DNA of 54,667 nucleotides from Sedimenticola hydrogenitrophicus. Its GTDB lineage: Bacteria > Pseudomonadota > Gammaproteobacteria > Chromatiales > Chromatiaceae. The stretch lies in NCBI RefSeq assembly GCF_029017505.1, contig NZ_JAQGEI010000038.1, positions 1 through 54,667 of the forward strand. The letters are read 5' to 3'. The translations under genes and the position numbers were made by a program. Below are positions 25,009-32,796 of the stretch, one piece after another (the stretch's first letter is position 1; every line of letters starts with the position of its first letter). The notes below the pieces were generated by a model. That model had not been told where the DNA came from. It searched no databases and saw only the letters and a program-made list of their open reading frames with translations.

Positions 25009-26319
25009 TCACTTCTTGCGCAGATCGCGCACCCGCACCGCCTTGCCCTGGGAACGCGGCACCGCGCCGGTCTCCAGCACATTGACCGTGCAGGTGACGC
25101 CGATCAACGATTTGATGTGGTGTTTCACCTCGGCGCCGAGCGCCTGTTTGTCGCCGCCGAAATCGGGCTCTGCCTCGATGTCCACGGTCAGGGTGTCGAG
25201 TATGCCCTCGCGCCGGATCACCAGCTGGTAGTGGGGGGCGACGCCGTTGATGCCCACCAGCACCGACTCGATCTGCGACGGATAGACGTTGACGCCGCGG
25301 ATGATCATCATGTCGTCGTTGCGCCCGGTGACCCGCAGGATGCGCACGTGGGAGCGGCCGCAGGCGCACGGCTCATCGGTCAGCTGGGTGATGTCGTGGG
25401 TGCGGTAGCGGATGATCGGCAGCGCCTCCTTGGTCAGGGTGGTGATCACCAGTTCGCCCGCCTCGCCATAGGGCAGCGGCTGCAGGGTGTCGGGATCGAT
25501 GATCTCGAACAGGAAGTGATCCTCCCAGCCGTGCAGGCCATTCTGCTCGGTGCATTCACAGGCCACGCCCGGCCCCATGATCTCGGACAGGCCGTAGATA
25601 TCCATCGCCTTGATGCCGAGCTGTTTCTCCAGCTCGCCGCGGATCTCGTCGCTCCAGGGTTCGGCACCGAACACGCCGACGCGTAGCGGGCCGGCCGCCA
25701 GGTCCACCCCTTCATTTCTTGCTACCTCGGCGATGTTGAGGGCGTAGGAGGGGGTGGAGAGCAGCACGTGGGAGCCGAAGTCGTTCATCACCGCGATCTG
25801 CTTCTCGGTGTTGCCGCCGGACATGGGGGTGACGGTGCACTTCAGCCGCTCGGCGCCATAGTGGGCACCCAGCCCGCCGGTGAACAGGCCGTAGCCGTAG
25901 GCGTTGTGCACGATGTCGCCGGGGCGGGCGCCGGCGCAGGAGAGGCTGCGCGCCATCAGGTCGGCCCAGTTGTTGATGTCGCCCTCGGTGTAGCCGACCA
26001 CGGTCGGCTTGCCGGTGGTGCCGGAGGAGGCGTGCAGTCGCGAGACCTGCTCCCGGGGCACGGCGAACATGTTGAACGGGTAGGCGTCGCGCAGATCGTT
26101 CTTCACCGTGAAGGGAAACTTGGCCAGATCCTCCAGGCGCTCCAGGTTGTGCGGTTTTACCCCCTGGGCATCGAATGCCGCCCGGTAGTGCGGCACGTTG
26201 TCATAGGCGTGTTGCAGGCGCGTCTTCAGACGTTGCAACTGCAGTTGCAAAAGTTGCCCGCGTGGCATGCACTCGGCTTCGGCATCATAATAGTAATTCT
26301 CGGCACCAGTATTCGACAT
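25009..26319 (-). CDS. paaK: Phenylacetate--CoA ligase
   Basis: AMP-forming ligase activating phenylacetate to phenylacetyl-CoA (padJ in denitrifier pad clusters). Start at ATG 26319 with GAGGAG nine bases before it; an upstream in-frame ATG at 26355 lacks this. The 436 residues carry the ATP-binding SSGTTGKPT loop, a YGLSEIMGPG motif and the C-terminal GRNDDMMIIRGVNVYP hinge of PaaK enzymes. It supplies the substrate of PadBCD, encoded upstream on the same strand. Confidence 0.95.
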   Translation of the reverse strand: MSNTGAENYYYDAEAECMPRGQLLQLQLQRLKTRLQHAYDNVPHYRAAFDAQGVKPHNLERLEDLAKFPFTVKNDLRDAYPFNMFAVPREQVSRLHASSGTTGKPTVVGYTEGDINNWADLMARSLSCAGARPGDIVHNAYGYGLFTGGLGAHYGAERLKCTVTPMSGGNTEKQIAVMNDFGSHVLLSTPSYALNIAEVARNEGVDLAAGPLRVGVFGAEPWSDEIRGELEKQLGIKAMDIYGLSEIMGPGVACECTEQNGLHGWEDHFLFEIIDPDTLQPLPYGEAGELVITTLTKEALPIIRYRTHDITQLTDEPCACGRSHVRILRVTGRNDDMMIIRGVNVYPSQIESVLVGINGVAPHYQLVIRREGILDTLTVDIEAEPDFGGDKQALGAEVKHHIKSLIGVTCTVNVLETGAVPRSQGKAVRVRDLRKK

Positions 26320-26395
26320 GGTGTCACACTCCTCTATATTTGTTTTCATCATCAAACGCGCAAAAGGGCTCTGGCTTTAATGGCTTTCACGATGC

Positions 26396-26480
26396 TCGTC
26401 ATTCCGGCGCAGGCCGGAATCCAGGAATGCTGCCACCATTCAGCAGTCTGGATCCCGGCCTGCGCCGGGATGACGGTGCT
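26396..26480. repeat. Pair of REP-like palindromes in opposite orientation
   Basis: ATTCCGGC-gcag-GCCGGAAT (26401-26420) and ATCCCGGC-ctgc-GCCGGGAT (26452-26471) lie head to head between padI and paaK. The pair could stabilise the padI 3' end or reduce read-through into paaK. It is the same repeat family as at 73-92. Confidence 0.7.
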
Positions 26481-26514
26481 TCTTGGCTTAACTAAGTACC
26501 ATTCGGCTCCGCCC

Positions 26515-27843
26515 CTATTGACCCGCATAGCGTTTCAGGGTCCTTACCCGCTCATTGACCTGCTGCTGGATGCAAGCCAGCTGCTCCGCGTTGACGTGGC
26601 GGTACTTGCCACTCAGGTTCAGGTAGGCCTCTACCGGCAGGGGGTTATCGATGGGGTGGGTGAAGTGCAGGTCACCGCCCCGTTCATACTCCCACAAGGG
26701 AGCAAAGTTGGTCTCCACGCCCTTGCGGCACACCTCGATAGTCTGCGACGAGGGGAAGCGCCAACCGGTGGGGCAGGGCGAGTAGATGTGCAGATAGGCA
26801 AAGCCGCGCTCGGAGGCGGCCAGCGCCTTGTCCAGTTTCTCGTAGTAGTCCTCGACAAATGCAGTGGAGGCGGTGGCCACATACTCGCAGTTGTGGTTCA
26901 TCATGATCATGGCCAGATTCTTCTGGCTGGTACGCTTGCCTTTCATTTCGCTGCCGACCGGCGTGGTGGTGGTCCAGGAGCCGTAGGAAGTGCTGCCGGA
27001 CGCCTGCATGCCGGTGTTCATGTAGCCTTCGTTGTCGACACAGATAAACAGGATCTGGTCATTGCGTTCCGCCGCGCCGGAGAGCGACTGGAAGCCGACA
27101 TCACCGGCCCCACCGTCGCCGGCCAACGCCATGGCGGTGACGTTGCGGCCCATGCGGTTGTACTGTTTCTTCAGTCCGGCCAGCATCGAGGCGGTGTTGG
27201 TCAGCAGCGGGTGGAACACCGGCACCTTGGTGCCGGTGGTGCCGTTGAAACCGACCGAGCCCATGCCGGGGATACAGCCGGGCGGGGTGGCCAGCACCGT
27301 GTCCGGTCCCACCTTGCGCAGCGAGTGACGCATGATCATCTCCGAGTTGCAGCCCTGGCAGGCGGAGAGCCCGGGCACGAACAGATCCTCGCGTTCGTGT
27401 TGCTCGTTGAAGATGCCGGCCGAGGTGATGTAACTGAGGGCCCCGCTCGGGCACGCCTTGACACAGGCCGGGTCGCCGTCGCACAGGTCGCACTTGGCGA
27501 CATGCTTCAGTGTCGCATTGTAGGTGATGCCGCCATAGCTGCAGCCGACGGTACAGAGCAGGCAGTCGACGCAGAGGCTTTTCTCCCAGTCGATCAGGCC
27601 GGTATCCGGGTTTTTGGTCAGCGCGGTGGAAGGACAGCTCTTGACGCACTCCGGGTCGCCGCACTGGCGGCACAGCGCCAGTTCCGGAGGGTTACCGTTG
27701 AAGCCGGCGACGATCTTGATGCGCGAGTACAGCGGGTCGTCGCTGCCCGACTTGACCTGGGCGCAGGCGGTGATGCAGGCATCACAGTCATTGCACAGCT
27801 CGCAGCGTGACGGATCGAAGGCGATGGTGTTGTAGGCGGTCAT
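26515..27843 (-). CDS. padI: Phenylglyoxylate dehydrogenase, beta subunit
   Basis: 442 residues. An N-terminal region with several ferredoxin-type cysteine clusters (CELCNDCDACITAC, CGDPECVKSCP, CVDCLLCTVGC, CDLCDGDPACVKACP; about 10-155) is followed by the thiamine-diphosphate domain of 2-oxoacid:acceptor oxidoreductases (CQGCNSE, then GDGGAGDVG). With PadEFGH it oxidatively decarboxylates phenylglyoxylate to benzoyl-CoA with NAD+. Last gene of the tightly packed pad operon; REP hairpins follow. Confidence 0.93.
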   Translation of the reverse strand: MTAYNTIAFDPSRCELCNDCDACITACAQVKSGSDDPLYSRIKIVAGFNGNPPELALCRQCGDPECVKSCPSTALTKNPDTGLIDWEKSLCVDCLLCTVGCSYGGITYNATLKHVAKCDLCDGDPACVKACPSGALSYITSAGIFNEQHEREDLFVPGLSACQGCNSEMIMRHSLRKVGPDTVLATPPGCIPGMGSVGFNGTTGTKVPVFHPLLTNTASMLAGLKKQYNRMGRNVTAMALAGDGGAGDVGFQSLSGAAERNDQILFICVDNEGYMNTGMQASGSTSYGSWTTTTPVGSEMKGKRTSQKNLAMIMMNHNCEYVATASTAFVEDYYEKLDKALAASERGFAYLHIYSPCPTGWRFPSSQTIEVCRKGVETNFAPLWEYERGGDLHFTHPIDNPLPVEAYLNLSGKYRHVNAEQLACIQQQVNERVRTLKRYAGQ

Positions 27844-27858
27844 TAATCTGTTCTCCCG

Positions 27859-29112
27859 TTATCGCCAGGTGCTGGACATGAGGGCGCGGCCGGTCTCCAG
27901 CGGCCGGGCGATAAAGGCGTCTTTTACCGGGGTGAGATCGACCTTGCGCAGGATCAGCTGCCACATGATGCCGGCATCCATCTCCTGGTTGATACTGGAA
28001 ATACCCTGCAGCCGGTTCTCCTTGAGCAGGATCTTCAGATAGCGGCCGTGGTCCTCATCCACCCGGGTCAGCTCTTCCAGTGATGCGTCGGCCAGACTCT
28101 GGCCGACCGAGATCGCCTGCTGGCCGAAGAAGGTATAGGTATTGATCGGCACGCCGCCGATATAGGGTTTCAGGGCGTGGTCTTCGGTCATGTCCATGGC
28201 GGCCACGGCGCCCTGGGTGACCGCATCCGGCAGGATGCCCATCATCACCTTCTCCTCGCCGTAGAAATCGGCGGCCTGGGCGACGTCGCCGGCGGCCCAG
28301 ATATGCGGCGCGTCGGTGCGCATCCGGCGGTCCACCAGGATGCCCTGGTCCACCTGCACCGAGGTGCCTTTGAGGTAATCCAGTTGCGGTTTCACGCCGG
28401 TGGCGACCAGCAAGAGATCAGCCTCCAGGCTGTCGCCGTTCTCCAGGGTGATCCGGCAGCCGTCGCCCAACGGCTCCACCCGCACCACCCGGCTGCCCAT
28501 CAGCATACGAATGCCGTTGGCGTTGAAGGCGTGCTCGATCACCGCCGCGGCGCGCGCATCGAAATAGCCCGGCAGTACCTGGTCGCACATCTCCACGATG
28601 GTGACATCCAGTCCGGCATGACGCAGGTTCTCGGCGCCGTGCATACCGATCAGGCCGGCGCCAAGCACCACGGCGCGCTTCACCTTGCCGGCGTGGTCGC
28701 GCAGGTCGATGGCGTGCTGCATGGTGCGCAGCACATGGTACGGGGTCTCGCTGAGTCCGGGGATCGGCGGGATGATCGGATCGGCCCCGGTGGCCAGCAG
28801 CAGTTTTGCATACTGCCAGCGGTCGCCCGACTTGAGCGTGACCTGTTTGCCGGTCTCGTCGATCGACACCAGTTCGTTGTCGCTGATCAGGGTGACATTG
28901 TGCTGTAGGAAATAGTCCGCCGGACGCAGCACCACCCGCTCCGGAGCGCTCTGCCCCGACACCACGTAGGGCAGGATGGTGGGCGAGTAGGGCGCATGGG
29001 CATCGCGGGTCACCAGGGTGATGGGGGAGGTCTCATCCACCAGGCGGATGCGGTGCACCGCTTCCAGGCCGGCATGGCTGGCGCCGGCGACGAGATAGTG
29101 GGTCGTGTTCAT
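27859..29112 (-). CDS. padH: Phenylglyoxylate dehydrogenase, epsilon subunit (FAD/NAD oxidoreductase)
   Basis: 417 residues from ATG 29112 (GAGGAG upstream; an earlier ATG at 29130 is less likely). An N-terminal FAD-binding GASHAGLEA loop (about 10-18), the NAD-binding VVLGAGLIGMHGAE loop at about 145-158 and the IWAAGDVAQ motif place it in the pyridine-nucleotide disulfide oxidoreductase family. It passes electrons from the iron-sulfur core of the complex to NAD+. Confidence 0.93.
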   Translation of the reverse strand: MNTTHYLVAGASHAGLEAVHRIRLVDETSPITLVTRDAHAPYSPTILPYVVSGQSAPERVVLRPADYFLQHNVTLISDNELVSIDETGKQVTLKSGDRWQYAKLLLATGADPIIPPIPGLSETPYHVLRTMQHAIDLRDHAGKVKRAVVLGAGLIGMHGAENLRHAGLDVTIVEMCDQVLPGYFDARAAAVIEHAFNANGIRMLMGSRVVRVEPLGDGCRITLENGDSLEADLLLVATGVKPQLDYLKGTSVQVDQGILVDRRMRTDAPHIWAAGDVAQAADFYGEEKVMMGILPDAVTQGAVAAMDMTEDHALKPYIGGVPINTYTFFGQQAISVGQSLADASLEELTRVDEDHGRYLKILLKENRLQGISSINQEMDAGIMWQLILRKVDLTPVKDAFIARPLETGRALMSSTWR

Positions 29113-29122
29113 CGGGCGCTCC

Positions 29123-30361
29123 TCAATCATGCTCGTTCAGCCATACCGGACTGTCGAATTCGTCACCGGCCAGCAGCTGCGCGGTGCGCTCGATGGCGCG
29201 GGCAAAGTGACCCTCGGTGAGATCGGCGCCGGCCAGGCCGCCGATGAAGGAGCCGGCGGCAATCGGCTGGCCGGCGCGGTAGAGACAGCTCAACACCTCC
29301 TGGTAGAGGGGGCCGCAGTCCCAGCCGTAGTGCACCGAGCGATCCACCACGCCGACCGCCCGGACCTTTTTCAGCGCCCGGGTCATGGCGGCCACGGGGA
29401 ACGGGCGGAAGGTCTTGATCTTGATCAGACCGACCTTCTGGCCCCGCTCGCGAGCGCTGTCCACCGCATCCTTGGCGGCGCCGGTCATGGAACCGATGGT
29501 GACCAGGGCGTAGTCGGCGTCGTCCAGCCGGTACTCCTCCACCAGCGGCGCGTAGTCGCGGCCGAAGATTTCGGCCCAGTCGGCATGTGCCTGCTCGATC
29601 ACGCCGAGGGCGTTTTGCATGCCCTGGCACAGCCCCTTGCGGTAGGCGACGAACTTGGCCGGTCCGGGACCGCCGGCGCCGCCGGTGAGCGGATCCACCG
29701 CCATCGGCCGCAGCGGGTCGAGGGCCACGTGCCAGTTGATGTTCTTCTCTCCCAGGTAGTCGTCCACTGCCGACTGCTCCGGCACCTCCACCTGGGTGAC
29801 GCCGTAGGAGAGGTAGTTGCCGTCGTGGCAGATGTTCACCGGCAGCATCACGTCGTGGTGCTCGGCGATGCGGTAGGCCATCACGGTGGTGTCCAGCACC
29901 TCCTGCACGGTCTCGCAATAGATCTGGATCCAGCCGGTCTCCTTCATGGTCATGGCGTCCTGCTGGCCGCCCCAGACGCACTGCGGGGTGATGCCGTCGC
30001 GGGTCACCAGCGAGGCGACGATGGGCAGGCGCATGCCGGGCGTGCGCCAGTAGGGTTCGAACATGAAGGCGAGGCCGGGACCGCAGGTGGCGGTGTAGGT
30101 GCGGCCGCCCGCCAGGGCGGCGCCGTGCAGCGCGGAGAGCACGCTGTGCTCGCCCTCCACGTTCATCAGTTCCGCCTCGATCTTGCCGTCGGCGATGAAC
30201 TGGGAGACGTACTCCACCAGCGAGGACTGGGGGGTGATCGGATAGACCGCCACCACATCGGGACGGGCCAGGGCCACCGCCCAGGCGGCCGCCTCGTTGC
30301 CGTCGCAGACGATGGACTGGGCGCAGCCGGGGTGTTTCAGCTTCAGCGCGGGCGTGGCCAT
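29123..30361 (-). CDS. padG: Phenylglyoxylate dehydrogenase, alpha subunit
   Basis: 412 residues, homologous to the alpha chain of pyruvate:ferredoxin oxidoreductases: a DGNEAAAWAV start, YPITPQSSLVEYVSQ (pyrophosphate domain) and MNVEGEHSVLSALHGAALAGGRTYTATCGPGL. Start at ATG 30361, which shares one base with the padF stop (TAATG), so translation is coupled. Together with PadI it forms the thiamine-dependent catalytic core. Confidence 0.94.
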   Translation of the reverse strand: MATPALKLKHPGCAQSIVCDGNEAAAWAVALARPDVVAVYPITPQSSLVEYVSQFIADGKIEAELMNVEGEHSVLSALHGAALAGGRTYTATCGPGLAFMFEPYWRTPGMRLPIVASLVTRDGITPQCVWGGQQDAMTMKETGWIQIYCETVQEVLDTTVMAYRIAEHHDVMLPVNICHDGNYLSYGVTQVEVPEQSAVDDYLGEKNINWHVALDPLRPMAVDPLTGGAGGPGPAKFVAYRKGLCQGMQNALGVIEQAHADWAEIFGRDYAPLVEEYRLDDADYALVTIGSMTGAAKDAVDSARERGQKVGLIKIKTFRPFPVAAMTRALKKVRAVGVVDRSVHYGWDCGPLYQEVLSCLYRAGQPIAAGSFIGGLAGADLTEGHFARAIERTAQLLAGDEFDSPVWLNEHD

Positions 30362-30654
30362 TATTTGACCTCCTCGATCATCTGGATGGCGTTGTGCGGG
30401 CACTCGACGGCACAGATGCCGCAGCCCTTGCAGGTGTCGTAGTTGATGTCGAACCAGGCCGGCTTCTCAACGATGCACTGCACCGGGCAGAAGATCCAGC
30501 AGACGGCGCACTTGACGCACTTGGCGCGGTCCACCACCGGCCGCTCGGCGCGCCAGTCGCCCGGCAGCATGCCGTTTTCGATGATGGCGACCGGGCAGAG
30601 GTCGTCCGGCACCTGGCTCATGTCCGGCCTTGGATGGGCTCTCATCTTGCTCAT
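30361..30654 (-). CDS. padF: Phenylglyoxylate dehydrogenase, delta subunit (2[4Fe-4S] ferredoxin)
   Basis: 97 residues with two [4Fe-4S] motifs, C-x2-C-x2-C-x3-C in CVKCAVCWIFC...C and CKGCGICAVEC, in the second half. It is the electron-transfer delta chain typical of 2-oxoacid:acceptor oxidoreductases. It overlaps both neighbours by a few bases. Confidence 0.93.
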   Translation of the reverse strand: MSKMRAHPRPDMSQVPDDLCPVAIIENGMLPGDWRAERPVVDRAKCVKCAVCWIFCPVQCIVEKPAWFDINYDTCKGCGICAVECPHNAIQMIEEVK

Positions 30655-31250
30655 ACCCAGGTATCTCCCTGCCGCTGTTTGACGATCGATTCGTTGAAGC
30701 CGCGCTCCACCGCGATCAGGTTCTGCTCCAGGCCGGCGTCACGGAAGTTGGCCGACTCCAGGCCGGCGCGCAACCCGTCCAGGGTGACGATGCCGGTGGC
30801 CTTGGCGAAGGCGCCGAGCATGATGGTGTTGGTGATGGGACGCCGGAACACCTCCATGCCGATGGCGATGGCATCGCACAGCACCACCCGGGTGACGGCC
30901 GCCGGGCAGCTGAGGGACTCGGCCGAGTTGCGCGTGGCCTGGATCAGGGTGCTGTCGGGCTGTACCCCGGCAAAGATATCCACCGCCTTGGGGATGCTCG
31001 GATCGATACAGATGATGTAATCGGGGGCGTAGATATTGGTCACCGCGCGGATCGGCCGGTTGGAATAGCGCATGAAGGCGGCCACCGGTGCGCCGCGCCG
31101 TTCGAAGCCGAACGAGGGGATGGCGGTGACGTGTTGTCCGCTCAACACCAGGGCCTTGGCGAGGATCTTGGAGGCGAGCACCGCGCCCTGGCCACCGCGC
31201 CCGTGCAGACGCACCTCGTGGGTGATTTTCTGTTCTACAGCCGTGGTCAT
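30651..31250 (-). CDS. padE: Phenylglyoxylate dehydrogenase, gamma subunit
   Basis: 199 residues from ATG 31250; the longer open frame upstream overlaps padD. It carries the gamma-domain signature HGRGGQGAVLASKILAKAL at about 15-33 and a SFGFERRGAPV segment. In the alpha-gamma fused KorA of this window, the same domain sits at the N-terminus. Overlaps padF by four bases and padD by four. Confidence 0.92.
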   Translation of the reverse strand: MTTAVEQKITHEVRLHGRGGQGAVLASKILAKALVLSGQHVTAIPSFGFERRGAPVAAFMRYSNRPIRAVTNIYAPDYIICIDPSIPKAVDIFAGVQPDSTLIQATRNSAESLSCPAAVTRVVLCDAIAIGMEVFRRPITNTIMLGAFAKATGIVTLDGLRAGLESANFRDAGLEQNLIAVERGFNESIVKQRQGDTWV

Positions 31251-32146
31251 TGTGGCAATCTCCAGCCGGGTTTCAACCCGGGGCCGGGCTTGCCGCCGCC
31301 GCGCGCCGGGGTGTGTGAAATGGCATAGCCCTGGGAGTAGGCGGCGTGCAGGATGATCTGATACTTGCAGAACCAGCCGCACAGCACCATGAAGAATCCG
31401 GCCGCCGCCGCCAGCGGCAGCTGATAGGCGGGGTAACTCTTGCCCAGGAACAGCAACACGATCGGCGCGGCGACGCCGAGCAGGGCGATCACGCTATGCG
31501 CCCTGTCCAGTACCTGCAGGGTCGCCTCCGGGGCGTTGTTGGCCAATGAATAGCGGTAATTGATCCAGGCCGCCCCGCGCAGGAACACCAGGGCCAGGGC
31601 CAGGATCCAGCCGTAACCGCTGAACAGGGCCGCCACGTTGCCCTGCACCAGGCCGGCGAAGATCAGCACGATACCCATACCCTCGGTCAGTCCGGTGCTG
31701 ACGATGAGCGGGTTGATGGCGTCGGTACGCCAGGCCGGGATCCCCTTGGCCATGTGCAGGATACGCGCCTGGGCGTAGAGAAACAGGGCCGCCGCCACGG
31801 CGGCCATGATCAGCAAGGGGATCGACAGGGCGGTGGATTCGCTGAGGAAGGCGAGCACGCCGAGTGGCAGCAGCACGGTGGCCACCAGGCCCTCGCGGGT
31901 CATCCAGGAGCGGCGCGGGTTGCGGAACACGTTCATGGAGCGCAGCGGCCGGCCGATCTCCAGCCACACCAGGCCCAGGCCGGTGGCGACCAGGGCGCTG
32001 GCCAGCAGGGCGTAGCCACTGGCGTGCAGTCCGATGAGCGTCAGCAGGGCGGCCATGATCATCAGGCCGGAGCCGCTGCCGCCGCAGATGAAGTTACCGG
32101 CGGCGCGCCAGTCCCAGCGTTTCTGTAGGGTTGGAGCCAGCATCAT
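31247..32146 (-). CDS. padD: Phenylacetyl-CoA:acceptor oxidoreductase, membrane anchor
   Basis: 299 residues with eight predicted helices, of the DmsC/NrfD-type quinol-interacting anchor group. Start at one of two adjacent ATGs (32146 or 32143) overlapping the padC stop. It ties the molybdenum enzyme PadB-PadC to the inner membrane and probably passes electrons to the quinone pool. Confidence 0.9.
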   Translation of the reverse strand: MMLAPTLQKRWDWRAAGNFICGGSGSGLMIMAALLTLIGLHASGYALLASALVATGLGLVWLEIGRPLRSMNVFRNPRRSWMTREGLVATVLLPLGVLAFLSESTALSIPLLIMAAVAAALFLYAQARILHMAKGIPAWRTDAINPLIVSTGLTEGMGIVLIFAGLVQGNVAALFSGYGWILALALVFLRGAAWINYRYSLANNAPEATLQVLDRAHSVIALLGVAAPIVLLFLGKSYPAYQLPLAAAAGFFMVLCGWFCKYQIILHAAYSQGYAISHTPARGGGKPGPGLKPGWRLPQ

Positions 32147-32796
32147 TTACGCTCCCACAGGTAATAGAAGCCGGAGCCGGTCTCCAGCTCCGCATGCATC
32201 TGGAAGTATTCATGGGTCCGCAGCAGTTTGGATACGTTGCTGTCGGGATCTTCGATATCGCCAAAGGTCAGGGCGTCGGCGATACAGCTGTTGGCGCAGG
32301 CCGGGGTGGCGTCCGGGTCGATGCCCGGGATCAGGCCGTTGGCGGTGCCGTAGTCGATGCGCTCGACACAGAAGGTGCACTTCTGGGCCACCGCGCGACG
32401 CTCGCTGTGCGGTACCTTCTGCTCATGCTTCATCTGGCCGAACGCCTTGCCGTAGGCCTTGTTGGGGATATCCACCCGATCCCGTGCCTGGTAGGGGCAG
32501 GCCTGGATACAGTAGGCGCAGCCGATGCAGCGGTCGTAGTCGATGGCGACGATGCCGTCGGGCCGTTTGTAGGTGGCCTGGGTCGGGCAGGCGTCGGCGC
32601 AGGGCGCATCCAGGCAGTGGTTGCAGCCCACCGGGATGAAGGCGCGGCGCACATTGGGGTAGGTGCCCACCTCGAAATCCAGCACCTTGCGCCACTGCAC
32701 CCCGGGCGCGGTGGCATTGGTCTGCTTGCAGGCCGCGGTGCAGGTCTGGCAACCGACGCAGCGGTTGATGTCGGCGACCATCACATAACGGGTCAT
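32143..32796 (-). CDS. padC: Phenylacetyl-CoA:acceptor oxidoreductase, iron-sulfur subunit
   Basis: 217 residues with four ferredoxin-type clusters as in DmsB/NarH-like subunits: CVGCQTCTAAC, CNHCLDAPCADACP, CIGCAYCIQACP and CTFCVERI with a final Cys-containing CANSC segment. It wires PadB to PadD. Overlaps padB by four bases and padD by four. Confidence 0.93.
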   Translation of the reverse strand: MTRYVMVADINRCVGCQTCTAACKQTNATAPGVQWRKVLDFEVGTYPNVRRAFIPVGCNHCLDAPCADACPTQATYKRPDGIVAIDYDRCIGCAYCIQACPYQARDRVDIPNKAYGKAFGQMKHEQKVPHSERRAVAQKCTFCVERIDYGTANGLIPGIDPDATPACANSCIADALTFGDIEDPDSNVSKLLRTHEYFQMHAELETGSGFYYLWERK

